A stretch of DNA of 64,000 nucleotides from Silvimonas iriomotensis (GCF_014645535.1 NZ_BMLX01000001.1:551169-615168), one strand, 5' to 3'; shown: positions 48,144-56,642, counted from the stretch's first letter. A program made the numbers and translations. The notes: a model not told the origin generated them from the sequence alone.

Positions 48144-48457
48144 CAAGGGGTAGGGCAATACAGGGCGTACAGCGTGCCCAGCAGGGTAAGGACGCGTTCA
48201 TCGGCCACGCTGTAGAACACCTGCTTGCCCTCACGCCGGGTGTTGACCAGGTTTTCCTGGCGCAATACACCCAGCTGTTGGGATAACGAGGGCTGGTGCA
48301 GATCCAGCAGGGTTTCCAGTTCGCTGACGGATTTCTCCCCCTGGCTGAGCATGCACAACAGCAGCAAACGGTCAGGATTGGCCAGCACGCGCAAGGTGGC
48401 CGTCGCCGCCTGCGCACCCTGGCGCATGGCTGTAAAAGAGGGTTGAGGATGGTTCAT
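48143..48457 (-). CDS. bigR: ArsR-family persulfide-sensing repressor (BigR/SqrR-like)
   Basis: 104-residue winged-helix repressor. DNA-recognition region is HQPSLSQQLGVLRQENLVNTRREGKQVFYSV. Two cysteines, C35 (RLLLLCMLSQGE) and C101 (LYALYCPTP), are 66 apart, the same spacing as C41/C107 of SqrR and C42/C108 of BigR, which form a di- or tetrasulfide in the presence of persulfides and release DNA. It heads an operon with two YeeE halves and a TauE protein, matching known bigR operons, but no ETHE1/Blh dioxygenase gene is present. A 20-bp palindrome fills its promoter. Confidence 0.88.
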   Translation of the reverse strand: MNHPQPSFTAMRQGAQAATATLRVLANPDRLLLLCMLSQGEKSVSELETLLDLHQPSLSQQLGVLRQENLVNTRREGKQVFYSVADERVLTLLGTLYALYCPTP

Positions 48458-48490
48458 GCCAGCGCACGTCCGGATGGGTCAATATGCAAA

Positions 48491-48520
48491 ATTATATTAT
48501 ATAAAAATATATAATGTAAA
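48491..48520 (-). promoter_or_regulatory. bigR operon promoter with operator between -35 and -10
   Basis: Read on the minus strand: -35 TTTACA (48520-48515), 18-bp spacer, -10 TATAAT (48496-48491). The inverted repeat ATTATATA-AAAA-TATATAAT covers 48496-48515, just the spacer plus one base of each hexamer. Such an AT-rich palindrome agrees with the BigR-type sites known in plant-associated bacteria. Binding would block RNA polymerase directly. Confidence 0.7.
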
Positions 48521-48556
48521 TCATGCTGACGGGGCAACTGGACCACCCCGAGTCGC

Positions 48557-48976
48557 CTAGTGCTGATGATTGTGAAACGGTGGAATCGGCGGTTCGGGCT
48601 CGTCGAAATCAAGGCGCGGGGACGGGCCGTAGCGGTTGGCGCCAGGGGTGCTTTGCTGCAGCATGAAGACCAGCAACACAATGCCGCCGACAATGGGCAG
48701 GAACACCATCAGCAGCCACCAGCCCGCGTGATCGCCATCGTGCAGGCGCCGTACGGCCACAGCCAGTGACGGGATCAGCACGGCAAGCCCGTAAAGGGTG
48801 GTCAGAATGCCAATGCTGCCTTCGGGCGAGACAATCAGAAAGCCGAAAAGATGGTCTGCTGCGCGCAAGATCAGGTTGATGATCAGGTTGCATAGCGCAA
48901 ACATCCAGAATTCCTTGCGCCGGGCGCGCCCGGTAAAGCCGGTGTAGTTCTGTAATACGGCCACATACCAGTTCAT
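48557..48976 (-). CDS. DUF805 inner-membrane protein
   Basis: 139 residues. Begins MNWYVAVLQNYTGFTGRARRKEFWMFALCNLIINLIL, the family start, with GRARRKEFW as signature. Three or four hydrophobic segments follow, with AVAVRRLHDGDHAGWWLL, the second signature (RRLHD). A Pro/His-rich polar tail (DFDEPEPPIPPFHNHQH) ends the protein. Known members (YhaH, YhaI) have no assigned function. Confidence 0.9.
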   Translation of the reverse strand: MNWYVAVLQNYTGFTGRARRKEFWMFALCNLIINLILRAADHLFGFLIVSPEGSIGILTTLYGLAVLIPSLAVAVRRLHDGDHAGWWLLMVFLPIVGGIVLLVFMLQQSTPGANRYGPSPRLDFDEPEPPIPPFHNHQH

Positions 48977-49065
48977 GCTGGTTTCTCCTGTGCATCTTGA
49001 GGTTTTATAGCCAAAGATTGCCAGGAATAGCAGGGCGGGGAGGAAAGCGGGGAGAACAGCAATGA

Positions 49066-49097
49066 AAAGGGGCGGACAGGCTGCCCGCCCCCTTGTG
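49066..49097 (-). terminator. Probable terminator after the amino-acid-binding protein gene
   Basis: On the minus strand AAGGGGGCGG ... CCGCCCCTTTT. The loop is about 10 nt and the U-tract is short. Confidence 0.5.
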
Positions 49098-49111
49098 CCG
49101 CAGCGTGGCGA

Positions 49112-49906
49112 TTACTTGGTCGCCGCGGCCTTGAGCACGGTGATCTGCGTGTACTGATGGGCAATGCGATCCAGCGTGCCGTCGGCCTTGAGGGCCTTCA
49201 GGGCATCGTTGATCTGCTGATGCAGCGCGGTGTCGCTCTTGCGCAAACCCAGGCCCATGCCGGCACCGAACAACGCGTTGTCCTGCAGCGGGCCGCCGGC
49301 AAAACTGTAGCCGTTACCGAAGGCGGTTTTCAGGAAACCGGTATAAGCCGCCTGGGCGTCTTGCAGCGAGGCGTCGATCTTGCCCGAGATCAGATCAAGG
49401 TAAACCTTGTCCTGCGTGGGGTATTGCACCAGCGTCACGCCATAGGGCTCCAGATGCGCTTTGGCCCAGGCATCGGAGACCGAATCTTTCAGCACGCCCA
49501 CCCGCTTGCTTTTGAGTGCGGCGGGGGTCGGTTGCAGATTGCTGCCTTTGGCCGCGACCAGTTGCACGGGCACGCTGTACATCGGATCGGTAAACGCAAC
49601 GCTTTTGGCGCGCTCTTCGGTAATGTTGAGCGAGGAACCAATCAGATCATAGCGGGCGGTCAACAGGCCGCTGATCAATTTGTCGAACGGGGTTTCTACC
49701 CAGCTGCACTGGGCGTCGAGCTTTTTACAGACCGCATTGAGGATATCGATATCCAGGCCCTGCAGCTTGCCGGCTGCGTTCTTGGAAGCAAACGGCGGGT
49801 AGGCCGTGTCGATGCCGATGCGGATGGCCGGCCCCTTGGCCGCGATCGCCATGCTGCTGCCGCAGGCCAGCAGTAGTGCAAGCACAAGTGACTTGTGCAC
49901 CTTCAT
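49112..49906 (-). CDS. ABC-transporter periplasmic amino-acid-binding protein (ArtJ/HisJ-like)
   Basis: 264 residues, family SBP_bac_3. Signal peptide ends AIA-AKG at about residue 23. Two-lobe polar-amino-acid binding fold: IRIGIDTAYPPFASKNAAGKLQGLDIDILNAVCKKL, FDKLISGLLTARYDLIGSSLNITEERAKSVAFTDPMYSVPVQLV, LKSKRVGVLKDSVSDAWAKAHL, and DAQAAYTGFLKTAFG. These match the lysine/arginine/ornithine group. No permease or ATPase gene is near, so it must work with components encoded elsewhere. GGAGA lies just before the ATG. Confidence 0.9.
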   Translation of the reverse strand: MKVHKSLVLALLLACGSSMAIAAKGPAIRIGIDTAYPPFASKNAAGKLQGLDIDILNAVCKKLDAQCSWVETPFDKLISGLLTARYDLIGSSLNITEERAKSVAFTDPMYSVPVQLVAAKGSNLQPTPAALKSKRVGVLKDSVSDAWAKAHLEPYGVTLVQYPTQDKVYLDLISGKIDASLQDAQAAYTGFLKTAFGNGYSFAGGPLQDNALFGAGMGLGLRKSDTALHQQINDALKALKADGTLDRIAHQYTQITVLKAAATK

Positions 49907-49983
49907 GTGTCTCTCCGTCTGGTACGCGTATTGAAATAGTCAGGAAGGATCTGAACCGGGCGGTTAGATCAGTTTATTCTTTT

Positions 49984-49996
49984 ATGCTAATAGCAT
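49984..49996. promoter_or_regulatory. Palindrome upstream of the amino-acid-binding protein gene
   Basis: ATGCTA-A-TAGCAT, perfect 6-bp arms, about 80 bp before the start of the substrate-binding protein. It lies in an AT-rich patch of an otherwise GC-rich gap and is a candidate regulator site. Confidence 0.35.
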
Positions 49997-50117
49997 TTGG
50001 GGGCGCTACTCTGGCAGGACTGATACATCACCGCAAGACCGTTCGTCCCCAAGGGCCGGAACGCGCTGAAAAACGGTCAAAACAGCGGGACGGCGGCAGA
50101 CAGACGGCCAGAAACGC

Positions 50118-50143
50118 ACATGGCCACCCGAAGGTGGCCATGT
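50118..50143 (-). terminator. Hairpin after the metallophosphoesterase gene
   Basis: ACATGGCCACC and GGTGGCCATGT surround the loop TTCG (as read on the minus strand), an exceptionally stable C(UUCG)G hairpin. The following bases TGCGTTTCTG are only partly T-rich. Confidence 0.55.
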
Positions 50144-50169
50144 CATAAAACACACGTTATCAGCCCGGC

Positions 50170-51309
50170 TCAGCTTGCCGGTACCAGGCGCACCCGGGTG
50201 ATCTCTGACGGCGCGCCAAACCGCTTGGGCGGGCCCCAGTAACCGGTGCCGCGGCTGGTATAGACCCACAGCCGGTTCAGCCGGTTTAACCCGGCGGTAA
50301 ACGGCTGCTGAAAGCGTACAAACAGGTTCCATGGCCAGAACTGGCCACCGTGGGTATGGCCCGACAACTGCAGGTCAAAGCCGGCTTCATCCGCGGCGAT
50401 GGCAGAACGTGGCTGATGCGCCAGCAACACGCGCGCACCGGCGTTATCCGGCGCACCGGCCAGTGCGGCCTGCGGATCACTGCGTTGCGCCGCGTTGAAA
50501 TGATGGGCGGTGTAGTCAGTAACCCCGGCCAGCACCAGCGGCGCGCCGCCGTGGTCCAGCACCACGTGTTCGTTCATCAGCACATGCAGGCCCAGCCGGC
50601 GCAACTCGTCCGTCCACTCATCCGCGCCCGAGTAATACTCATGATTGCCCGTCACAAAGTAAGCGCCATAGCGCGCTTGCAGGCGGGCCAGTGGTGCGGT
50701 GTGGGCGGCCAGATCAGCCACGCTGCCATCGACCAGGTCACCCGTCACGGCGATGACATCGGGCTGGAGCGCGTTGACCTTGTTGACGATGGCATCCAGA
50801 TAGCGGCGTTTGATGGTCGGGCCAACGTGGATATCGCTGATCTGCACAATCGTAAAACCGTTGAGTGCGGCGGGCAGGTTCTCCAGCGGGACATCCACCT
50901 GCACCACCCGCGCACGGCGCCGCGCGTTGGCAAAGCCGATAACGCTTGCCAGCAAGGCCAGCACCGGCACGGCCATGGCAGAGCTGCTTTTCAAGGTGGC
51001 AAACCCGGCCGCCGGCAAGGCCAGATAGCCCACCAGCAGCACGGGCTCACGCAGCAGCGTCAGTACAAACAACGAAGAAAACAACCCCATGGCCAAAAGG
51101 CCCGTCCAGGCCAGGCGATCAGACAGCGGCTGGCTGGAAATACCACGGGCCACCAGCCCGAGTGGCAACAACAAGGTAGAGATCACCAGCCAGATCACGC
51201 CAGCGGTGATCACCGCAGAATCAAACGGTAGCGCGGGCAAGATGCGCAGACCGATATATAAATGCAGCAACGCAACCACGCTGCTGGCAAACAGCAAACG
51301 ACGACGCAT
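50170..51309 (-). CDS. Membrane-anchored metallophosphoesterase (YaeI-like)
   Basis: 379 residues. Three or four N-terminal transmembrane helices (about 1-125) are followed by a calcineurin-like domain with all metal motifs: SDIHVG, GDLVDGSV, GNHEYYSG, LLAHQPRS and LSGHTHGGQFWP. The last motif is typical of the YaeI/YkuE-type enzymes that act on lipid-linked phosphoesters; the linkage to UDP-diacylglucosamine or to another substrate cannot be told. It is oriented away from the downstream PfpI-glcDEF unit and has no partner gene next to it. Confidence 0.88.
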   Translation of the reverse strand: MRRRLLFASSVVALLHLYIGLRILPALPFDSAVITAGVIWLVISTLLLPLGLVARGISSQPLSDRLAWTGLLAMGLFSSLFVLTLLREPVLLVGYLALPAAGFATLKSSSAMAVPVLALLASVIGFANARRRARVVQVDVPLENLPAALNGFTIVQISDIHVGPTIKRRYLDAIVNKVNALQPDVIAVTGDLVDGSVADLAAHTAPLARLQARYGAYFVTGNHEYYSGADEWTDELRRLGLHVLMNEHVVLDHGGAPLVLAGVTDYTAHHFNAAQRSDPQAALAGAPDNAGARVLLAHQPRSAIAADEAGFDLQLSGHTHGGQFWPWNLFVRFQQPFTAGLNRLNRLWVYTSRGTGYWGPPKRFGAPSEITRVRLVPAS

Positions 51310-51561
51310 GAATTTGCTCCGGAAACGTCAGTAGCGGCAAGCGGTGCCTGCCGTATTCATGCTAGATGGGTGGGGCCAGCGGCAGATTCAAGCGTCATGG
51401 CCCGGATGCGGCCCCCGCAGGGCGACACGCTGGCGGCTGCGCCCGCGCAATCTGCCCGCCAGGAACTGGAAAACTGGCAGGCGGCGGCCGTGCTTTTTGT
51501 GTACTAGCTTGAAGCCAGAGCAGCGGCTTTTACCGTTGCCACGATTCTGCGGAGCATCATC

Positions 51562-52143
51562 ATGAGTGCGAAAAAGATTCTGGTTCTGGCCGGTGATTAC
51601 GTCGAAGACTATGAGCTGATGGTGCCGTTTCAGGCGCTCTTGATGGTAGGCCACAAGCCCGATGTGGTTTGTCCCGGCAAGAAAGCCGGTGAGCAAATCC
51701 GCACGGCCATCCACGATTTTGAAGGCGATCAGACCTATAGCGAGAAGCGCGGCCATAACTTCACCCTGAATGCCACGTTCAGTGAAATCAACGCCACTGC
51801 TTATGATGCGCTGCTGATTCCTGGCGGCCGCGCGCCCGAGTACATCCGCCTGAATAAAGATGTACTGGACGCGGTGCGCCACTTTGCCAAAACCGACAAA
51901 CCCATTGCCGCCATCTGCCATGGCGCGCAGTTGCTGGCCGCAGCCGGCGTGCTGGAAGGGCGTAGCTGTTCCGCTTACCCGGCTTGTGCGCCCGAAGTGC
52001 AACTGGCCGGCGGCAAATATGCCGAGGTCGAGATCACCGCCGCCCACCGCGACCGCAATCTGGTCACCGCACCTGCCTGGCCGGCGCACCCGGCTTGGCT
52101 GGCGCTGTTTCTGGAGGTATTGGGCACGAAGATCACGCTGTAG
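51562..52143 (+). CDS. DJ-1/PfpI-family protein, possibly glyoxalase III-like
   Basis: 193 residues. The nucleophilic Cys is in [19 protein letters not shown] (about residue 119), with the His next to it as in the PfpI/YhbO branch and not the YajL branch. An acidic residue is found in the early [13 protein letters not shown]. Family activities include deglycase/glyoxalase III (glyoxal to glycolate, methylglyoxal to lactate) and peptidase claims. It starts 18 bases before glcD on the same strand, so the two are likely cotranscribed. A glyoxal-to-glycolate step feeding the oxidase is an inference from this arrangement. Near the ATG, GCGGAG acts as ribosome binding site. Confidence 0.86.
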   Translation: MSAKKILVLAGDYVEDYELMVPFQALLMVGHKPDVVCPGKKAGEQIRTAIHDFEGDQTYSEKRGHNFTLNATFSEINATAYDALLIPGGRAPEYIRLNKDVLDAVRHFAKTDKPIAAICHGAQLLAAAGVLEGRSCSAYPACAPEVQLAGGKYAEVEITAAHRDRNLVTAPAWPAHPAWLALFLEVLGTKITL

Positions 52144-52161
52144 GCCTCAGGCAGCCTTGTC

Positions 52162-53655
52162 ATGATGGCCGATAGCGGCAAGCCCACGGCAGCCCGTCTG
52201 CAACTGAAAACACGCCTTGTCGAGGCGCTGAGCGCGGCTGTGCCGGCGTGTCAGTTGCTGACTGAGGACGAGAGCCTGGCCCCCTATGAGACAGATGCGC
52301 TGCCGGTGTATCGGCAATTGCCGCTGGCGGTGGCGTTGCCGGCCGATGAATCGCAAATCCAGGGCGTATTGCGGGTGTGCCGGCGGCTGGGTGTGCCGGT
52401 GGTGCCCCGTGGCGGCGGTACCAGTCTGTCTGGCGGGGCAACGCCCATGCCCAACAGCCTGGTGCTGTCGCTGGCCCGTTTGAACCAGGTGATCAGCATC
52501 GACCCGCTGGCGCGGACCGCCACCGTGCAGCCTGGTGTGCGCAATATTCGTATCTCTGAAGCTGCCGCGCCGTTTGATTTGTACTACGCGCCTGATCCTT
52601 CCTCGCAGATTGCCTGCACCATCGGCGGCAATGTGGCGGAAAACGCCGGGGGTTTGCATTGCCTGAAATACGGCCTCACGGTGCATAACATCCAGCGCGT
52701 CCGCGCAATCAGTATGGATGGCGACATGCTGGAGTTCGGCTCACTGGCCCCTGACACGCCCGGGCTGGATTTGCTGGCGCTGCTGATCGGCAGCGAAGGC
52801 ATGTTTGCCGTGGTGACTGAAATTACGGTGCGGCTGATCCCCAGACCGGCCATGGCGCGACTGGTGCTGGCGACTTTTGATGATGTCGAAACCGCAGGTG
52901 ACGCCGTGGCAGCCATCATTGGCGAGGGCATTATCCCGGCCGGGCTGGAAATGATGGACAAGCCCGCCATTGCCGCCGTCGAAGCGTTTGTCCACGCCGG
53001 CTATGATCTGGACGCCGCAGCCATCTTGTTATGTGAGGCCGATGGCAACCGCGAAGAAGTGGCCGAAGAAGTAGCGCGCATTTGCGCCGTGCTGCAACGC
53101 CACCATGTTCGCGATGTGCGGGTGTCGGCCAATGAAGCCGAGCGCCTCAAGTGGTGGTCTGGCCGCAAAAACGCCTTGCCCGCAGCGGGCCGGCTGGCGC
53201 CCGATTACTTTTGCATGGATGGCAGTATTCCGCGCCGGGCCATCGGCAAGTTGCTCAAGCGCATTCAGGGCATGGAAGCGGTCTACGGGCTGCAATGCCT
53301 GAATGTGTTTCATGCGGGCGATGGCAACCTGCATCCGCTGATCCTGTTTGATGGCAATGATCCGGATGAGCTTCATCGCGCAGAAGACTTCGGCGCCGAT
53401 ATCCTGGAGCGTTGTGTCGAACTGGGCGGCACCATTACCGGTGAGCACGGCGTCGGCATCGAGAAACTGGATTCGATGTGCGTTCAGTTCACCCCGGCCG
53501 AGCGCGAGACCTTTCTGGCGATCAAGCGCGCTTTTGACCCCGCCGGTTTGCTCAATGCCGACAAGGGCATTCCCACCCATGCCCGCTGTGCCGAATACGG
53601 CCATATGCATGTCAGCGGCGGGCGCCTGCCGTTTCCCGACCTTGAGAGGTTCTGA
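52162..53655 (+). CDS. glcD: Glycolate oxidase subunit GlcD, FAD-binding
   Basis: 497-residue FAD-linked subunit of glycolate dehydrogenase, which oxidises glycolate (or D-lactate) to glyoxylate. FAD-binding PCMH domain at about 50-230: VVPRGGGTSLSGGATP and CTIGGNVAENAGGLHCLKYG. The C-terminal FAD-oxidase domain has NVFHAGDGNLHPLILFDG, GEHGVGIEKL and FDPAGLLNADKGIP. Start ATG 52162, no clear Shine-Dalgarno, probably translated with the preceding gene. Its TGA overlaps the ATG of glcE by one base. Confidence 0.95.
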   Translation: MMADSGKPTAARLQLKTRLVEALSAAVPACQLLTEDESLAPYETDALPVYRQLPLAVALPADESQIQGVLRVCRRLGVPVVPRGGGTSLSGGATPMPNSLVLSLARLNQVISIDPLARTATVQPGVRNIRISEAAAPFDLYYAPDPSSQIACTIGGNVAENAGGLHCLKYGLTVHNIQRVRAISMDGDMLEFGSLAPDTPGLDLLALLIGSEGMFAVVTEITVRLIPRPAMARLVLATFDDVETAGDAVAAIIGEGIIPAGLEMMDKPAIAAVEAFVHAGYDLDAAAILLCEADGNREEVAEEVARICAVLQRHHVRDVRVSANEAERLKWWSGRKNALPAAGRLAPDYFCMDGSIPRRAIGKLLKRIQGMEAVYGLQCLNVFHAGDGNLHPLILFDGNDPDELHRAEDFGADILERCVELGGTITGEHGVGIEKLDSMCVQFTPAERETFLAIKRAFDPAGLLNADKGIPTHARCAEYGHMHVSGGRLPFPDLERF

Positions 53656-54764
53656 TGGGGGGCAATGCGGCGCTATCCACGCCTGTTCTGGACCGCCTGC
53701 GTGATCAGGTGCTGATGGCCCAGGCCGCTGGCACGCCCCTGCGCATTCGTGGTGCCGACAGCAAATCGTGGTACGGCAACCCGGTGACCGGCCAAATGCT
53801 CGATACCCGCGATTACAAAGGCGTGGTGGCCTATGACCCGGCCGAGCTGGTGATCACCGCCTGCTGTGGCACACCGCTGGCCGACATCGAGGCCACCGTA
53901 GCCGAATGCGGGCAGATGCTGCCGTTCGAGCCGCCTCATTTTGGTGCCAGTGCCACCCTGGGGGGCTGCGTGGCGGCCGGTCTGGCCGGGCCGCGGCGCC
54001 CGTACGCCGGGGCGATCCGGGATTTCGTGCTGGGGGTGACGATCATGAACGGGCGCGGCGAAGTCATGCGCTTTGGCGGCCAGGTCATGAAAAACGTGGC
54101 CGGTTATGACGTCGCGCGGCTGATGGCGGGCTCGCTCGGCACGCTGGGGCTGATTCTGGAAGTCTCTCTGCGCCTGTTGCCCGTGCCGGTGGCGACGCGC
54201 TCGCTGCGGTTTGTGATGGATGAAAACCAGGCCATCGAAACGCTGAATCACTGGGCAGGCAAACCGGTACCCATGAGCGCCTCGGCCTGGCATGAAGGCG
54301 AATTGATGCTGCGCCTGTCGGGCAGCCATGCAGGGGTAGAGGCCGCTGTCGCCCAACTGGGCGGGGATTTTGTGGCAGAAGAAACCGCTCAGGCGTATTG
54401 GCAGGCGCTGCGTGAGCAATCGCATGATTTCTTTGCGCCGCAAGCCGCGCAAGAGGGCACCGCGCTATGGCGGGTTGCCGTGCCACCCACCACCCCGGCG
54501 CTGGCGCTGGAAGGCGCGCAATGGCTGGAATGGGGCGGCGGCCAGCGCTGGTGGCGAACCCATGAACCTGCGGCTGAAATCCGCCGGATTGCCGATCTGG
54601 CGGGCGGTCACGCCACCTTGTTTCGCAGCGGCGCCGGAGCAGAGCAGGGCGTGTGCGCGTTTTCATCCTTGCCCGGCCCGATGGCCACCATCCAGCGCCG
54701 TCTCAAGGCGGTGTTTGATCCTTCCGGCATTTTCAATCCACACCGTATCGACCCGCGATTCTGA
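53655..54764 (+). CDS. glcE: Glycolate oxidase subunit GlcE, FAD-binding
   Basis: 369-residue smaller FAD-binding subunit. Typical start LRIRGADSKSWYGNPVTGQMLDTRDYKGVVAYDPAELVITACCGTPLADIEATVAECGQMLPFEPPHFG, then ATLGGCVAAGLAGPRRPYAGAIRDFVLGV, and C-terminal FRSGAGAEQG with FDPSGIFNPHRI. Overlaps glcD by one base (TGATG) and is 18 bases before glcF, which fits one operon and fixed stoichiometry. Confidence 0.95.
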   Translation: MGGNAALSTPVLDRLRDQVLMAQAAGTPLRIRGADSKSWYGNPVTGQMLDTRDYKGVVAYDPAELVITACCGTPLADIEATVAECGQMLPFEPPHFGASATLGGCVAAGLAGPRRPYAGAIRDFVLGVTIMNGRGEVMRFGGQVMKNVAGYDVARLMAGSLGTLGLILEVSLRLLPVPVATRSLRFVMDENQAIETLNHWAGKPVPMSASAWHEGELMLRLSGSHAGVEAAVAQLGGDFVAEETAQAYWQALREQSHDFFAPQAAQEGTALWRVAVPPTTPALALEGAQWLEWGGGQRWWRTHEPAAEIRRIADLAGGHATLFRSGAGAEQGVCAFSSLPGPMATIQRRLKAVFDPSGIFNPHRIDPRF

Positions 54765-54782
54765 CGTGGACACCCGCCCATC

Positions 54783-56021
54783 ATGCAAACCCGTCTGCAA
54801 CAAACCGTGCGCGACACCCCTGAAGGCGAAGAGGCCGAAGCCATTTTGCGCAAGTGCGTGCATTGCGGTTTTTGCAATGCCACCTGCCCGACATACCAGA
54901 TCCTGGGCGACGAACTGGATGGGCCACGTGGGCGCATCTATCTGATCAAGCAGATGCTGGAAGGCCACGCCACCAGCGCGGACACCCGCACGCATCTGGA
55001 CCGCTGCCTGACCTGCCGCAATTGCGAGACCACCTGCCCGGCCGGGGTGCAATACGGCCGGTTGCTGGAAACCGGCCGGCAAATGGTACTCAAACGCAAT
55101 CCGCGCACGCTGACAGAACAGGCCATGCGGCGGGCACTGGCCGCGTTTTTGCATAACGGCATTCTGTTTACGCCGGTGTTGCGCCTTGGACAGGTGTTGC
55201 AACCGGCATTGCCGGCGGCGCTGGCCGATCATATTCCGGCCCGGCGTCTGGCCGGCGGGGTCTGGCCGCGTGGCCAGCACCCCCGCAAGATCATTTTGCT
55301 GCAAGGCTGCGTACAACCCAGCATGGCGCCCAATATCAACCGCGCCACCGCCCGCGTGCTGGATAAAGCCGGCATCCAGACCTTGCGTGCGTCTGGTGCG
55401 CAATGCTGTGGCGCTATTCGCCAACATATGGATTTTGATGAACTGGCGTTAAAAGACGCGCGCCGCAATATCGACGCCTGGTGGCCCATGATTGAGGCCG
55501 GGGCCGAGGCCATTGTCAGCAATGCCTCAGGCTGCGGTGTGGCGCTCAAGGAGTACGGCCACCGTCTGCGCAATGACGCCCGTTATGCGCAAAAGGCCGA
55601 ACGCGTCTCGGCGCTGAGCCGGGATATCGCAGAGATCATTGAACCCGTAGCCCGGCAACTGGCGCAGCAGGCACGCTGGCCGTCGCCAGCGGGCGTGGCG
55701 TTTCATCCGCCCTGTACCTTGCAACACGGCCTGCAATTGCGCGGCAAGGTCGAAGAGATTCTGGCCGCCTTCGGCATCAATGCCAGTTTGCCGCAGGACG
55801 CCCATCTGTGTTGCGGCTCTGCCGGCACGTATTCGTTGTTTCAACCAGACCTTGCGCGCACCCTGCGTGACGACAAGTGCCGGGCGCTGGTCAAGACCGG
55901 GGCCGCCTGCATCGCCACTGCCAATATCGGTTGCCTGGCGCACTTGCAAAACGGTACGGCGATGCCCGTGCTGCACTGGATCGAGATCATCGACAGCATG
56001 ATTTGCGGCACCGCAATATAA
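54783..56021 (+). CDS. glcF: Glycolate oxidase iron-sulfur subunit GlcF
   Basis: 412 residues. Two [4Fe-4S] motifs at Cys25, 28, 31 and 35 (CVHCGFCNATC), and Cys75, 78, 81 and 85 (CLTCRNCETTC). Two CCG domains follow (LLQGCVQPSM ... GAQCCGA, and AFHPPCTLQHGL ... LCCGSAGTYS), which link to the heterodisulfide-reductase-like electron path. Delivers electrons from GlcDE to the quinone pool. Last gene of the PfpI-glcDEF run; no strong terminator follows. Confidence 0.96.
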   Translation: MQTRLQQTVRDTPEGEEAEAILRKCVHCGFCNATCPTYQILGDELDGPRGRIYLIKQMLEGHATSADTRTHLDRCLTCRNCETTCPAGVQYGRLLETGRQMVLKRNPRTLTEQAMRRALAAFLHNGILFTPVLRLGQVLQPALPAALADHIPARRLAGGVWPRGQHPRKIILLQGCVQPSMAPNINRATARVLDKAGIQTLRASGAQCCGAIRQHMDFDELALKDARRNIDAWWPMIEAGAEAIVSNASGCGVALKEYGHRLRNDARYAQKAERVSALSRDIAEIIEPVARQLAQQARWPSPAGVAFHPPCTLQHGLQLRGKVEEILAAFGINASLPQDAHLCCGSAGTYSLFQPDLARTLRDDKCRALVKTGAACIATANIGCLAHLQNGTAMPVLHWIEIIDSMICGTAI

Positions 56022-56642
56022 AGAACGGTGCTGCGTCCGTTTTAGCTGAACGCCGCCTGCAGCAAGGGCTTGGCGCTCCGGTTATCCGGCTGCCAGCCAC
56101 CGGCCGTCTGGCTGATCGGGGTGTCGCCTAAAGGTTGCAGTCCATTTTTTGATTTAACGCAAAAAAACTGTAACACCCTGGCCAAGGCTTTCCTCCTGCC
56201 GACCCGCATCTTCCTTGGGTTTCCCCATTTTTCCTGCCTTTCCGGGCAAATGTAGTTTGATCCAGGGTACCTACAAAGCGCTTGTCATGCTGATATATTA
56301 GGCGCAGCATTCTGATATATCACCAATGCAGTGCGGAAATGCACGCATCTGGTGCGTTGCACAAAAAACTGAGAAAGAACAGTGCCATGCGCTGGCCCGG
56401 CATAACCCGTTCATCATGAAAAAGCGGGAAGACCACCGGTAAATGGCTGTGCATACGGGCAGTGCAGACTGCCGTATCTGATGTTGATGGTTTGAATTCA
56501 ATTTGCAGAGGTCGACGGTTTTGGCAAGGTAACGCCACAACCCGAACGATCCGGTTAAATTCAGCCGCGCTGGAGTCCGGACCTGGTCAACAAGCCAGGC
56601 CGGAGCGGCTGGCTTATCAATCAAGTGGTTGAAGGATACGTC
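56022..56642. promoter_or_regulatory. Regulatory gap before exuT: tandem palindromes and leader hairpins
   Basis: A 620-bp gap with no convincing gene. It holds AAGCGCTT (56275-56282, a perfect 8-bp palindrome of the LacI-family core type), then two sites, TGATATATTA (56291-56300) and TGATATATCA (56313-56322, perfect palindrome), whose starts are 22 bp apart, two DNA turns. A hairpin with one bulge lies at 56453-56477 (ATACGGGCAGT/ACTGCCGTAT), and another at 56577-56603 (CCGGaCCTGG/CCAGGCCGG), 39 bp before the exuT ATG. After glcF only a weak stem (AACGG/CCGTT, 56024-56041, then TTT) could terminate transcription. Confidence 0.5.

Noticed and set aside
48223-48252. Reading the ArsR gene as an arsenic regulator
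   Set aside because: No arsenate reductase or ArsB gene and no ArsR-type CxC metal site; the cysteine spacing and neighbours fit BigR/SqrR instead.
51397-51507. Mini-ORF between the metallophosphoesterase and PfpI genes
   Set aside because: 36 codons, no ribosome binding site and no feature beyond an Ala-rich sequence.
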